From positions 1 to 64,000 of the forward strand of contig CALBTB010000007.1 in assembly GCA_937967995.1 (NCBI GenBank): a stretch of DNA of 64,000 bases. Direction: 5' to 3'. The notes beneath the pieces are model-generated. The model made no database searches. It was not told the origin of the DNA and saw nothing but the letters and a program-made list of their open reading frames with translations. Positions 16,372-25,101 of the stretch are shown piece by piece. Positions within the stretch are counted from its first letter, which is position 1. Each line of letters begins with the position of its first letter. A program made the position numbers and the translations under genes. The stretch comes from an uncultured Gammaproteobacteria bacterium. Lineage in GTDB: Bacteria > Pseudomonadota > Gammaproteobacteria > UBA6429 > Thiohalophilaceae.

Positions 16372-17712
16372 ATGTGGTTAAAGAATTTTTGTTTAAATTT
16401 ATTATGGTCAGCACCGATGTCGGCCATCTTTATGTTGCCTGTGACTCAAGCCACCGAGCTGCAAATAGGCGCAAAAGATGTGTTGCACAAAGGATCCAAT
16501 CAATCTTTCCACGAACCCATGCATGCGGTTGTTACCCTGACGCGCGATCAAGCTATCAATGAGGCATTGATTCAGAACCCCGGTTTTCTTGCGCTGAAGC
16601 GGCAAATCGATGTGGCCTATGCGCAACGCGAGCAGGCAGATGGTTTTGACTCCCCTACCATATTTTGGGAATTCGAAGAGGCTAACCGTTCGAATACCAG
16701 CGGTATCGGTAGCCAAGTTATTGGTATTGAACAAACATTTGAGTGGTTCGGAGTCCGAAACGCTCGTAAACAAGTGGCGGATTTTGGAATTGCGGCAACT
16801 CGGGCGCTTGTGGAACGCGGTCGCTTGCGCCTGACCGCCAGTGTCTCCAAGGCCTATGATCGCGTTTTGTTAATGGAAGCTACGCAGCAACTAGTGCAAC
16901 GCATGGTGACATTGAACGACGAGGCCGTGGCGATCAGCCGTACTCAATTTAAAGCCAGCGAAGGCCAATATGTTGATCTCATGCGCACCCGTCTTCGTCG
17001 CAATCAATTACAAAACGAATTACTTGAGATTCAGGCAGACGTAGCTGGAGCACGTCGAGTATTGAACCGTCTGCTCGGTAAGGTAAATGAAAGCATGCGA
17101 TTAACGGACAAATTGAACTACGAACCACTTTTACGACAAGACGAGCATTGGCTGCAGCGCCTGGAAAAAGAGGCTCCGACTTTCGTTTTGCTGGATCGCC
17201 GTGCCCGCCAGGCAGAACGCCGATTACAGATGGTACGCCAGGGCCGTTACCCGGAAATTACGTTCGGTATCGGGCAGCAGCGTTTAAATGATGGTATCAA
17301 TAAAGAGGATGCCTTGGCCGGCCAGTTGAGTTTCAAACTTCCACTACCGGGCAGTGATCGGTATAGCGGTCTTGAGGCTGAGGCCCTGGCACAACGTTAT
17401 GCCATTATGGATCGAGTACAGGCACAACAGATCGAATCACGTAGCCTGTTTCGTCAAAGCCTGAAAATCGCCCATACACTCGATAAACAACTTCAGGATT
17501 TTCAAACGGCCATGTTGCCGGATGCGGAGGATCAACTTAAAGCCGCACGGCAAGCCTATCGCGTGGGCCGTATCGATGCGTTAAACCTACTGGACGTCTA
17601 CGCCACCTACTCGGATATTCAACGCAGCTATCTCGAAACGCTGGTGCGTTATCGTGCGGTGGTGACCGATCTGCAAACCTTGGGTGAAGCGTTGTGGGAG
17701 GTGGAGTTGTGA
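16372..17712 (+). CDS. czcC: TolC-family outer-membrane factor, CzcC-like
   Basis: A 446-residue outer-membrane efflux protein with a signal peptide ending near the ATEL segment and two outer-membrane efflux repeats. Long helical stretches with conserved alternation (for example QLKAARQAYRVGRIDALNLLDVYATY near the end) fit the TolC alpha-barrel. It provides the outer channel of a three-part RND pump with the CzcB- and CzcA-like proteins that follow. Its stop overlaps the next gene's start. No ribosome site stands out before the ATG. Confidence 0.88.
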   Translation: MWLKNFCLNLLWSAPMSAIFMLPVTQATELQIGAKDVLHKGSNQSFHEPMHAVVTLTRDQAINEALIQNPGFLALKRQIDVAYAQREQADGFDSPTIFWEFEEANRSNTSGIGSQVIGIEQTFEWFGVRNARKQVADFGIAATRALVERGRLRLTASVSKAYDRVLLMEATQQLVQRMVTLNDEAVAISRTQFKASEGQYVDLMRTRLRRNQLQNELLEIQADVAGARRVLNRLLGKVNESMRLTDKLNYEPLLRQDEHWLQRLEKEAPTFVLLDRRARQAERRLQMVRQGRYPEITFGIGQQRLNDGINKEDALAGQLSFKLPLPGSDRYSGLEAEALAQRYAIMDRVQAQQIESRSLFRQSLKIAHTLDKQLQDFQTAMLPDAEDQLKAARQAYRVGRIDALNLLDVYATYSDIQRSYLETLVRYRAVVTDLQTLGEALWEVEL

Positions 17713-18800
17713 TGAATTTAAGAATAATGACAGGATGGAATGTGACCATGAAACATATACTATTTTTTAGCGCCTTAATCGCCGTGCTGCTCTATACAGC
17801 AAGCAGTTTTGCAGATGAGGAAAAAGAAGAAGCGGTTGAACTGAAACTTAGAGAACTCACTGAAAAAGGCGTCGTAACTCAAAAAGTCGAACAGCGAACT
17901 AGTTACGCTACCCTTCAGGCAACCGCTGAAGTTGCCTTTAATGAAACCCGTCGGGTCATTGTTGCGGCTCGGAGCTCTGGTTGGATCGAGAAGGTTGCGG
18001 TGTTTGCCAATCAGTCAGTGAAAAAGTATCAGATGTTAGCGAAAGTCTATAGTCCTGAATTTCTGAGTGCGCAACAAGAATACCTCTTAATCCATGCCCG
18101 TTCACAACGTCTAACTTCCGAAGATCAAAACTTATTAAGTGATGCCGAGCAGCGCCTGCGTATTCTCGGTCTGACCGAAAAAGAAATTCAGCGTCTTGCT
18201 GCAAGCGGAAAGCTTTATCCGTTTCTTCCGGTGCATAGCCCAATCAGTGGTACTGTCGTGAGCCACGCGGTGAGCGCGGGTGATAGTGTTCAACGGGGTC
18301 AGGCACTGTATGTGGTTGCGGATTTACGAACTTTATGGGCGAATATCGCATTGACGGAGTCGCAGCTTGCTCAAGTTCGAACTGGACAAACCGTGTCGTT
18401 ATCAGCAAAGGCTTATCCGCAAGAACACTTCAAAGGAAAAGTTCTGTCAGTTGGCGCGCAAATGGATGAAGCAACACGTACCATCAAAGCCCGCGCACTC
18501 ATCAACAATCCTGGCAAGTTACTCAAAGCTGGCATGTTTGCCGATGCACAAATTGAAATCGGAGACGGCACCGCCGTTCTTGCCATTCCTGCCAAAGCCA
18601 TAGTCCAGTTCCAGGGGCAAACGACCGTATTCAAAGTTAAGGGTGATGAGTTGCAGCCACAAACGATTGAGACTGGTACGACTCGTGGCGGCTGGACCGA
18701 GATCAAGGTGGGTCTGTCCGCAGGTGACGAAATTGCCACCCAAGGTGTTTTTCTTTTGAAATCCCTGCTGCTGAAATCACAAATCGGCGACGTGGACTAG
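17712..18800 (+). CDS. czcB: RND-type membrane fusion protein, CzcB-like
   Basis: A 362-residue periplasmic adaptor with a signal peptide (ILFFSALIAVLLYTASSFA), a lipoyl/hairpin region (SGWIEKVAVFANQSVKK and PVHSPISGTVVSHAVSAGDSV) and a beta-barrel domain. It links the inner-membrane RND protein to the outer-membrane channel. I chose ATG 17712, overlapping the czcC stop with GGAG just before; ATG 17748 gives a shorter and more ordinary signal peptide and is equally possible. The mature protein lacks the N-terminal His-rich metal domain of some CzcB proteins. Confidence 0.88.
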   Translation: MNLRIMTGWNVTMKHILFFSALIAVLLYTASSFADEEKEEAVELKLRELTEKGVVTQKVEQRTSYATLQATAEVAFNETRRVIVAARSSGWIEKVAVFANQSVKKYQMLAKVYSPEFLSAQQEYLLIHARSQRLTSEDQNLLSDAEQRLRILGLTEKEIQRLAASGKLYPFLPVHSPISGTVVSHAVSAGDSVQRGQALYVVADLRTLWANIALTESQLAQVRTGQTVSLSAKAYPQEHFKGKVLSVGAQMDEATRTIKARALINNPGKLLKAGMFADAQIEIGDGTAVLAIPAKAIVQFQGQTTVFKVKGDELQPQTIETGTTRGGWTEIKVGLSAGDEIATQGVFLLKSLLLKSQIGDVD

Positions 18801-18810
18801 GAGAAGTGTC

Positions 18811-21800
18811 ATGTTAAATAAACTCGTCGAATTTTCGCTACGCTACAAATTCCTGGTACTGATTGCTTTCGCGGTCGTTGCTTTCGCCGGAGTGCGTGCC
18901 ATCACCTCATTGCCCATCGATGCCTTCCCCGATGTGACACCAGTACAGGTCAATATCTATACCGAGTCACCGGGGCTGGCCGCTGAAGATGTAGAACAAC
19001 TGCTCACCTTCCCAGTCGAATCCGGTATGGCAGGCTTGCCCGATGTGCAGGAGATCCGTTCGGTATCACTGTTCGGGTTGTCCTACGTGTCGGTCTACTT
19101 CGAAGATGCAATGGACATCTACTTCGCCCGACGCCTGGTGATGGAACGCCTGCAGGAAGTGGCGGAACGGATCCCTGAGGGTTACGGTTCACCGGAGATG
19201 GGACCCAACACTTCGGGACTGGGCCAGGTGTTCTGGTATACCCTGGAACGTGCCGATGAAAAACTCGGTACCTTGACCGACATGGATTTGCGTTCTTGGC
19301 AGGATTGGAGTGTCCGACTTATCCTGCGCACCGCACCCGGAGTAGACGATGTGATGTCCTGGGGTGGACAAGAACGCCAGTACCAGGTTCAGATCGATCC
19401 ACGCGCATTGCTTAAATACAGTCTTTCATACCGTGACGTTATGGAGTCCATCGAATCCAATAATCGCCAAGTTGGTGGTCAATACATTAATCTCGGTCCG
19501 GAACAATATCTGGTGCGTGGCCTGGGATTGGTGAACAACGAACAGGACATCGGTGATATTGTGCTTAAAGTCGTCGATGGCACACCGGTTTATTTGCGCG
19601 AGATTGCCAGCATTCGTCAGGCACCGGCGCTACGTACCGGGGCCGTGACCCGTGACGGTGAAGAGGTTGTGCTTGGTATGGCGTTAGCGCGTATCGGGGA
19701 GAACGCTAAAAATGTGGTGGATGCTGTTAAGACAAAACTGGCGACGGCCGAGTCGGCTCTACCCGAGGGTGTCAAGCTGCGCCCCATCTATGATCGCACC
19801 GAACTGGTGGAAAAAGCGGTCAGTACCGCCGAACGCGCGTTGATCGAGGGTTCGATCCTGGTTGCTATCGTGCTGTTCCTGTTCCTCGGCGAGATTCGCT
19901 CGGCACTGGTGGTCATTGCTGCCTTACCGTTGGCTATGCTCATTGCCTTTATTTTTATGGGTGAGATGGGGTTATCGGCCAACCTGATGTCATTGGCAGG
20001 CCTGGCAATTGGCATCGGTATGATGGTGGACGGTGCCGTAGTGCTGACCGAGAATGCTTTTCGTATTATGGCCGAGTGGCAGAAAAAGGGTGAAAAGGTC
20101 AATCGCACGGCAGCGGTATTGACCGCCGCCCGCGAAGTGGCCAATCCTATTGCCTTCGCTATTCTTATTATAATAGTCGTATTCTTACCGTTATTCAGCC
20201 TGCAAGGATTGGAAGGTAAGCTATTCAAGCCAATGGCCTTTAATATCAGCTTTGCCATGGCGGGATCATTGTTATTGACCCTAACTCTGATCCCAGTGCT
20301 GGCGGCCCTGATCCTTAAACCTAAAGAAGAACGCGACACCCTGCTGGTGCGCTGGATCAAACGCGGTTATCTGCCATTGCTCGCCTGGTCGCTGGCCAAC
20401 AAAAAGAAAACCCTTGTCGCAGCCACCACCCTACTACTTGCCAGCCTGGCTTTGTTTCCGTTACTTGGCAAGGAATTCATGCCCCAGCTGCAGGAAGGTT
20501 CCATTATGTGGCGCATCACCTCCATTCCTTCGACCTCACTGGAACAATCCATCGCTATTTCCAAAGATGTTTCAAAGGTGTTGACTGAATTCCCAGAGGT
20601 CAATACAACGCTGGCCATGATCGGCCGAGCCGAAAAAGGCGAGACGGCGGATGTTAACTACATGGAAATCTATACTGAACTGAAACCTCACGATGAATGG
20701 ACATCGGGCAGAAGTATCGAAGAACTGGCCGATGCCATGCGAGAGGAACTAGAACAAGCTGTGCCAACCTCGGTGATTGCCTTTACCCAACCGATACAGA
20801 TGCGCGTGGAAGAATTAATCTCCGGAGTACGTGCCACGCTGGCGGCCAAGATCTATGGCGAGGATCTTATTGAACTGGATCGTCTCAGTCAGGAAATTAA
20901 AAACGCGATTAGCAAGGTGCACGGTGTCGCGGATCTATCGCTGGAAGCCAACATCGGCAAGCCGCAGATCCGCATTCAGGTCAATCGCAGCCAACTGGCT
21001 CGTTATGGGTTGAATGCCGATGATGTCCTCACCGTGGTGCGCACTGGCATTGGTAATGAACCAGTCTCGACGCTAATCGATGGTGTTAAGCGTTTCGATA
21101 TCACGGCGCGGCTGCATGATCCTGCCAAGGCGGATGTGCAAGCGATTAAAAATATTCCGCTACACACTGCAAGCGGCGCCATTGTGACCTTGTCGCAGGT
21201 TGCCGATGTCTCGGTGGCCGAGGGTTATTCTTTTGTGCGCCGTGAGCAGTTACAACGTTACGCAGTGATCCAGATGGACGTGCGCGGTCGTGATGTAGAC
21301 GGTTTCGTCAAGGACGCCGAAGCCGCGATTGCCCAACAAGTGAAACTACCGGCGGGTTATTGGATCGAATGGGGTGGCGCCTTCGAAAATCAGCAGCGTG
21401 CATTGCAACGACTGTCCATCATTGTGCCACTGACCATCTTCTTTATCTTCGTGTTGTTATATACCGCTTTTAACTCAATGAAGTACGCAACGCTGATCAT
21501 CGCCAATGTACCCTTCGCCGCTATCGGTGGCATCGTGTCGTTATTTATCAGCGGTCAGTACCTCTCCGTCCCCTCGGCCATCGGCTTCATCGCCGTGTTC
21601 GGGGTGGCGATGCTCAATGGCATCGTATTGATAAGCTTTATCAATGAACTACGTGAGAAGGGGTTATCAGTTGGTAATGCAGTACGACGCGGCGCAGAAC
21701 TTCGACTGCGGCCGGTCATGATGACCGCCAGTGTGGCTATCCTTGGCCTGATTCCCATGTTGTTGTCTGCTGGTGTTGGCGCCGAAACACAGCGCCCATT

Positions 21801-21906
21801 AGCGACGGTGGTCGTGGGTGGCCTCATCACCTCCACCTTGCTAACACTGGTGTTATTACCAGTGATTTACGAGTGGATGGAAACCCGAAAGGAGAAAGCG
21901 CAATGA
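18811..21906 (+). CDS. czcA: Heavy-metal efflux RND transporter, CzcA-like
   Basis: A 1031-residue inner-membrane pump with the 12-helix RND plan and two periplasmic loops. The start (LVEFSLRYKFLVLIAFAVVAFAG) and SLPIDAFPDVTPVQV are typical of heavy-metal RND proteins. The fourth helix reads LAIGIGMMVDGAVVLTEN: D407 and E414 match D408 and E415 of the C. metallidurans CzcA, but the residue matching D402 is G401. This differs from classical CzcA (DFGxxxDGA) and CusA (AIGxxVDA), so the metal cannot be assigned. AGGAG stands 7 bp before the ATG. Confidence 0.92.
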   Translation: MLNKLVEFSLRYKFLVLIAFAVVAFAGVRAITSLPIDAFPDVTPVQVNIYTESPGLAAEDVEQLLTFPVESGMAGLPDVQEIRSVSLFGLSYVSVYFEDAMDIYFARRLVMERLQEVAERIPEGYGSPEMGPNTSGLGQVFWYTLERADEKLGTLTDMDLRSWQDWSVRLILRTAPGVDDVMSWGGQERQYQVQIDPRALLKYSLSYRDVMESIESNNRQVGGQYINLGPEQYLVRGLGLVNNEQDIGDIVLKVVDGTPVYLREIASIRQAPALRTGAVTRDGEEVVLGMALARIGENAKNVVDAVKTKLATAESALPEGVKLRPIYDRTELVEKAVSTAERALIEGSILVAIVLFLFLGEIRSALVVIAALPLAMLIAFIFMGEMGLSANLMSLAGLAIGIGMMVDGAVVLTENAFRIMAEWQKKGEKVNRTAAVLTAAREVANPIAFAILIIIVVFLPLFSLQGLEGKLFKPMAFNISFAMAGSLLLTLTLIPVLAALILKPKEERDTLLVRWIKRGYLPLLAWSLANKKKTLVAATTLLLASLALFPLLGKEFMPQLQEGSIMWRITSIPSTSLEQSIAISKDVSKVLTEFPEVNTTLAMIGRAEKGETADVNYMEIYTELKPHDEWTSGRSIEELADAMREELEQAVPTSVIAFTQPIQMRVEELISGVRATLAAKIYGEDLIELDRLSQEIKNAISKVHGVADLSLEANIGKPQIRIQVNRSQLARYGLNADDVLTVVRTGIGNEPVSTLIDGVKRFDITARLHDPAKADVQAIKNIPLHTASGAIVTLSQVADVSVAEGYSFVRREQLQRYAVIQMDVRGRDVDGFVKDAEAAIAQQVKLPAGYWIEWGGAFENQQRALQRLSIIVPLTIFFIFVLLYTAFNSMKYATLIIANVPFAAIGGIVSLFISGQYLSVPSAIGFIAVFGVAMLNGIVLISFINELREKGLSVGNAVRRGAELRLRPVMMTASVAILGLIPMLLSAGVGAETQRPLATVVVGGLITSTLLTLVLLPVIYEWMETRKEKAQ

Positions 21907-22232
21907 AAGAAATCAAAGCCTTCGTCCATCGCAACCGTGTTGCGGACATCGTCCATGCCTTACGCAACGCTGGCTATTGCAGCGGTGTCTGCAACCTGTC
22001 CGTGATTGATGTCACCGGCACATTGCAGGCGCTCGACACCCAGGAACAGAGCTTCTCGCTCGAACTAGGCCAGGAAGTTATTACTGAAGTCAAAATGGAA
22101 TTGATGTGCGAAGACGAGCGTGCCGATGAAGCGGTGCGGATCATACGCGAAACTGGTCGTACCGGGCAAACGAACGCGGGTTGGGTTTACGTGATCGACA
22201 TTGGTGCAGCCTACCCTATTGATACAGACTAA
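21903..22232 (+). CDS. PII-like signalling protein linked to metal RND pumps (PII-NG type)
   Basis: A 109-residue PII-like protein: MKEIKAFVHRNRVADIVHALRNAG fits the first beta-alpha unit and RTGQTNAGWVYVIDI fits the conserved last region of PII proteins. The T-loop is short and lacks the uridylylated tyrosine region of GlnB. Such PII-NG proteins are often encoded next to CzcA- or CusA-type pumps and are suspected to sense nucleotides or regulate the pump. Its ATG overlaps the czcA stop (ATGA), so coupled translation is likely. The ligand is unknown. Confidence 0.82.
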   Translation: MKEIKAFVHRNRVADIVHALRNAGYCSGVCNLSVIDVTGTLQALDTQEQSFSLELGQEVITEVKMELMCEDERADEAVRIIRETGRTGQTNAGWVYVIDIGAAYPIDTD

Positions 22233-22303
22233 ATTATTAGCTTACAACAAAACATGATAACTGAGACTCAACAGTTACATACATTGTATGCAAAGGAGTA
22301 GAA

Positions 22304-22750
22304 ATGAAAAATCTTATATTTATATTAACCTTAAGCCTTGCGATGGGATCAATAACATTCGCAAAAGATGTTATATCAAAAGATATCACTGTGTATTTTA
22401 ATCCGAAATGCGGTTGTTGCCATAAATGGATAAAATATCTAAAAGAGAATCACTATAACGTCACTGAAATCAATAAGCACAATGTTGCGGCAGAGAAAAA
22501 ACGACTTGGCGTCCCGGAAAAACTGGCCGCCTGTCACACAGCCGTGATTGATGGGTATGTCGTAGAAGGTCATGCCACACACCGGGATATCAAGAGGCTG
22601 TTACTGCTTAGACCAGATGTGACCGGCATTGCCATACCTGGTATGCCGATAGGATCGCCCGGCATGGAACGAGGTAATACCAAAGAAAAATACGATGTCT
22701 TGACGTTTGATAAGAAAACGGGGAAGACCGAGGTGTTTGTCAAACATTAA
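22304..22750 (+). CDS. Exported DUF411 metal-binding protein
   Basis: A 148-residue protein with a signal peptide (FILTLSLAMGSITFA) and the DUF411 plan: a thioredoxin-like start with NPKCGCCHKW, a conserved CHTAVIDGYVVEGH segment and the PGMPIGSPGME loop. DUF411 proteins occur beside copper, silver and other metal resistance genes and are thought to bind metal in the periplasm through the CGCC and methionine-rich motifs. AAGGAG precedes the ATG. It begins 71 bp after the PII-like gene and is probably part of the same operon. Confidence 0.85.
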   Translation: MKNLIFILTLSLAMGSITFAKDVISKDITVYFNPKCGCCHKWIKYLKENHYNVTEINKHNVAAEKKRLGVPEKLAACHTAVIDGYVVEGHATHRDIKRLLLLRPDVTGIAIPGMPIGSPGMERGNTKEKYDVLTFDKKTGKTEVFVKH

Positions 22751-22817
22751 TTATCCCAAATTAACACAAAATACAATTTACAATACGAATGTATTTACTG
22801 ATACAGGTAGTTGCAGC

Positions 22818-23441
22818 ATGAGTGAATGCGGTTGCGAAATCGAGATTAAGGACCAGGCACAAAAGCGAGTGTTGTACTGGTTGTTAGCCATTAATGCCAC
22901 GATGTTTGTCATTGAGATAAGTCTTGGCTGGATAGCAGAATCAACCGCTTTGATCGCCGATTCCATTGATATGTTAGCCGATGCTATTGTGTATAGTATT
23001 GGCCTTTATGCTGTGGGTCGCAGCCTAATCGACAAGGCAAAAGCCGCACTGGTCAGTGGCTACTTCCAGGCCACACTGGGTTTATTAATTCTCGTAGACA
23101 TCGTGCGCCGATTAATTGTAGGCAGTGAGCCCGTTTCAGAGCTGATGATGATCGTCGGTGTGGCAGCGCTAATTGCCAATATCATTTGCCTCATGTTAAT
23201 CAGTAAGCATAAGGAAGGTGAAGTACACATGCGTGCCAGTTGGATCTTTTCGACTAATGATGTCATCGCAAACCTTGGCGTGATCACCGGTGGCTTGCTC
23301 GTCTGGTGGTTCGATAGCCGTTGGCCCGATATCATTATCGGTATCGTTATTTCCATTGTGATATTGAGGGGGGCTAAACGAATTTTCGAAGATGCTAAAA
23401 ATGAACTTTCTAATCAGAAAAGAATGTCTCCACAGCATTGA
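22818..23441 (+). CDS. Cation diffusion facilitator family transporter
   Basis: A 207-residue protein with six membrane segments and a CDF core (ALIADSIDMLADAIVYSIGLYAVGRS). The short N-terminus begins with a CGCEIE motif that may bind metal. It lacks the C-terminal cytoplasmic domain found in most CDF exporters and so belongs to the short, CzcD-related group seen in metal islands. A longer frame reaches back to 22707 over the DUF411 gene; ATG 22818 avoids overlap. It is the last cargo gene before the transposon end. Confidence 0.85.
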   Translation: MSECGCEIEIKDQAQKRVLYWLLAINATMFVIEISLGWIAESTALIADSIDMLADAIVYSIGLYAVGRSLIDKAKAALVSGYFQATLGLLILVDIVRRLIVGSEPVSELMMIVGVAALIANIICLMLISKHKEGEVHMRASWIFSTNDVIANLGVITGGLLVWWFDSRWPDIIIGIVISIVILRGAKRIFEDAKNELSNQKRMSPQH

Positions 23442-23540
23442 AAGTTAAAAATTGATTGAAATGAAGCACAGCAAAGTAGAGATCTTATATTAAATATAAA
23501 GCATTTAATGTCATGTAAAACAATGAGTTATGAGCCTTGG
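23442..23540. other. AT-rich non-coding stretch inside the transposon end
   Basis: Between the CDF stop and the first end repeat there is AT-rich sequence with no credible reading frame, promoter or terminator. The window then continues into the transposon end and its flank, so there is no gene from 23442 to 23848. Confidence 0.5.
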
Positions 23541-23679
23541 TGATATTTGCAATTTATGGTTTAATTTATAGTGATATTTGCAGTTTATGGTGTCCATCGT
23601 TTGCAATTTATGGTGGCTGGAGCGTTGTAAGTGATTGATTTTTGGAGGCGGTTATTTGCATCTTATGGTGTATCGCACA
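23541..23679. repeat. Transposon end: four TnsB-site-like repeats and terminus
   Basis: Four directly repeated copies of about 20 bp occur at 23541-23560, 23572-23591, 23595-23614 and 23650-23669. The shared core is TTTGCARTTTATGGT (last copy TTTGCATCTTATGGT). Read on the minus strand from the edge, the sequence is TGTGCGATACACCATAAG. This has the same layout as the ends of Tn6677-like Tn7 relatives, where ACAACCATAAA-type TnsB sites follow a TGT terminus. The terminus is put at 23679 by this comparison. Confidence 0.75.
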
Positions 23680-23692
23680 GTTGCTGCACTTC

Positions 23693-23733
23693 CTGAAAAT
23701 GCTCACGTACTTCGTGTACGCTCCGCTTTTCAG
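23693..23733. repeat. Long imperfect hairpin just outside the transposon end
   Basis: CTGAAAATGCTCACGTAC pairs with GTACGCTCCGCTTTTCAG around a short TTCGT loop, with a few mismatches. It is followed by a GC-rich stretch (GCCTTGCCTGCGAATCCCTC). It looks like a repetitive extragenic element or part of the 3' region of the gene interrupted by the transposon. No reading frame covers it convincingly. Confidence 0.5.
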
Positions 23734-23786
23734 AAAGCCCAGCGCCTTGCCTGCGAATCCCTCGCTCGCTCTTAACAGGAAAACAT

Positions 23787-23810
23787 AAAAGCAGCTTCGG
23801 CTGCTTTTTT
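23787..23810 (+). terminator. Rho-independent terminator left of the acetyltransferase gene
   Basis: GCAGC-TTCG-GCTGC stem flanked by AAAA on the left and TTTTTT on the right; it can act on both strands. It lies outside the transposon and has no plus-strand gene of its own in the flank, so it probably belongs to the gene now separated from it by the insertion. Confidence 0.85.
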
Positions 23811-23848
23811 ATTTGGATTAAAGATCCGGTAAATCCTGATAGTAATAA

Positions 23849-24874
23849 ATGAAGTTCACCTGTTATTCCAGCTGGCGCCAGCTTTCCGACAGTGCAAACA
23901 CCCTTTTTGAACAGGCAGAAAATGACAGCCTGTTTTTTTCCCGGCACTGGTTTGAGTGCCTTTCCAACTCGGGGCATGATGGTGATTTGAAACTGCTGCT
24001 GGCCTGTGTGGCGGCTGATGATGATGTGTTGGCGATGTTGCCGTTGCTGAAGGGTGATGCAAACACGGCGTATGCCCTGAAGCATCGTTACACGCCGGTT
24101 TATAGTTTCCTGCTTGCCGATGCTGATCAACAATCCGTGCTGGCCTGCCTGGCGCAGGGGTTGTGTGATTTACCACTGAATGGCTTGGTACTGGACCCGG
24201 TTGCAGAGAATGATCAGAAAATGATTGCTTTGCAGCGCGCCATGGAATCGGTCGGTTTTGCTTGTGAGTACAGTTTTCGGCATTACAACTGGATTTATCA
24301 GGTTCATGGCCAGTCCTTTGCGGAATATATGGCATCGCGCCCGGCAAAACTGCGCAATACGATTGCGCGCAAACAGCGCAAGCTCGCGCGCGAACACGAT
24401 GTCGACATTCAGCTTTTCCGTGGCGACGATGTGCCGCAGGCCATGACCGATTACTACACGGTTTATCGATCCAGCTGGAAGGCGAACGAGCAGTACACCG
24501 ATTTTGTGGATGACCTTGTGGCGCGGTTCTCCCGCGCGGGTCTGGTCAGGCTCGGCATTCTTTATATCGATGGTCAGCCTTCGGCGGCCCAGCTCTGGTT
24601 TGTTCAGCACGACAAGGCCTACATTTTCAGGCTGGCCTATGATGAGGCGTGGAAGACGTATTCACCGGGTTCGATCCTGACCCATTTCCTGATGCAGCAC
24701 GTCATCGATATCGATAAGGTGCAGGAAATTGACTTTCTCACCGGCAATGAGGCCTACAAGCAGGACTGGATGTCGACGCGCCGGGAATGCGTTGCATTGA
24801 GCTGTGTAAAGAAGCAGAATCCTTCCGGCTGGTTTCAGCGCCTGGTCACCGGGCTGAAGCGCCTTTATATATAG
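23849..24874 (+). CDS. GNAT/FemAB-like acyltransferase (BioF2/CelD-type)
   Basis: A 341-residue protein with the fold of the BioF2-like acetyltransferase (FemAB-related) family: an N-terminal domain with LFFSRHWFECL, and a C-terminal domain with RNTIARKQRKLAREH, GQPSAAQLWFVQ and a final DFLTGNEAYKQDWM. Such proteins transfer acyl or aminoacyl groups and are often found with polysaccharide or cell-envelope genes. It has no signal peptide. It is the first gene outside the transposon and stands alone; the next gene is 228 bp away. The substrate is unknown. Confidence 0.75.
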   Translation: MKFTCYSSWRQLSDSANTLFEQAENDSLFFSRHWFECLSNSGHDGDLKLLLACVAADDDVLAMLPLLKGDANTAYALKHRYTPVYSFLLADADQQSVLACLAQGLCDLPLNGLVLDPVAENDQKMIALQRAMESVGFACEYSFRHYNWIYQVHGQSFAEYMASRPAKLRNTIARKQRKLAREHDVDIQLFRGDDVPQAMTDYYTVYRSSWKANEQYTDFVDDLVARFSRAGLVRLGILYIDGQPSAAQLWFVQHDKAYIFRLAYDEAWKTYSPGSILTHFLMQHVIDIDKVQEIDFLTGNEAYKQDWMSTRRECVALSCVKKQNPSGWFQRLVTGLKRLYI

Positions 24875-24900
24875 TATGATTCCCAGCCAATTTGCCATCC

Positions 24901-24975
24901 ATAGACGTTCGTCTATCAATCCCTAACATATTATTTATTTGAATCGAAGTATGTTCCTCCCTAAGCTTCGAATAG
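24901..24975. promoter_or_regulatory. 75-bp control element upstream of csoS1D (copy A)
   Basis: This stretch matches 28094-28168 upstream of cbbL without gaps, with 58 of 75 positions identical by my count. It starts with the dyad ATAGACG-TT-CGTCTAT, continues with the invariant CATATTATTTATTTG and ends with GAAG...GCTTCGAATAG, also a dyad. It lies 126 bp before the csoS1D ATG. The likely use is binding of a shared regulator such as CbbR and a promoter; neither has been shown. Confidence 0.65.
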
Positions 24976-25101
24976 ATTGGCGTGCCTTGCGCGTCGCCTG
25001 CCCGTGGATCGCGTTTGATTCGCTGGCGCAGGAAGAATTCGTTGGAAAACAAACGGTTGCCTTTACACAAGCAGAGCGGGTCGACGTAGAAACAGATCAT
25101 C

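Larger units (their letters stand above)
1..23679. mobile_element. Tn7-like transposon carrying a metal-handling cargo (left boundary outside the window)
   Basis: The element opens with a tnsB-tnsC-tniQ operon reading rightward and closes at 23679, where four TnsB-site-like repeats and a terminal TGTGCGATACACCATAAG (minus strand) are visible. In Tn7 the tns operon reads inward from the right end, so 23679 would be the distal 'left' end and the target gene would lie beyond base 1. The cargo of about 20 kb (3.4-23.4 kb) is two divergent metal-handling operons. The bases just outside, GTTGC at 23680-23684, are the expected 5-bp target duplication if this boundary is right; the partner copy is not in the window. 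The extent is inferred from one end only. Confidence 0.8.

Noticed and set aside
18811..21906. Copper/silver pump CusA
   Set aside because: Some methionines are in similar places, but the third CusA methionine is replaced by Glu (RVEELISGV) and the neighbours are not cusF or cusB-like; the general CzcA-type label is safer.
23541..23669. Short repeats as a CRISPR array
   Set aside because: Only four imperfect copies of about 20 bp with uneven spacing (11, 3 and 35 bp), no cas genes, and a clear match to transposon end architecture.
23680..23790. tRNA or other RNA gene as transposon target
   Set aside because: The flank folds into one hairpin but shows no tRNA, SRP RNA or tmRNA features.
24901..24975. 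The dyad before csoS1D as a terminator of the acetyltransferase gene
   Set aside because: The stem is AT-rich with no T-run, and the whole 75-bp stretch recurs before cbbL, which favours a control element.
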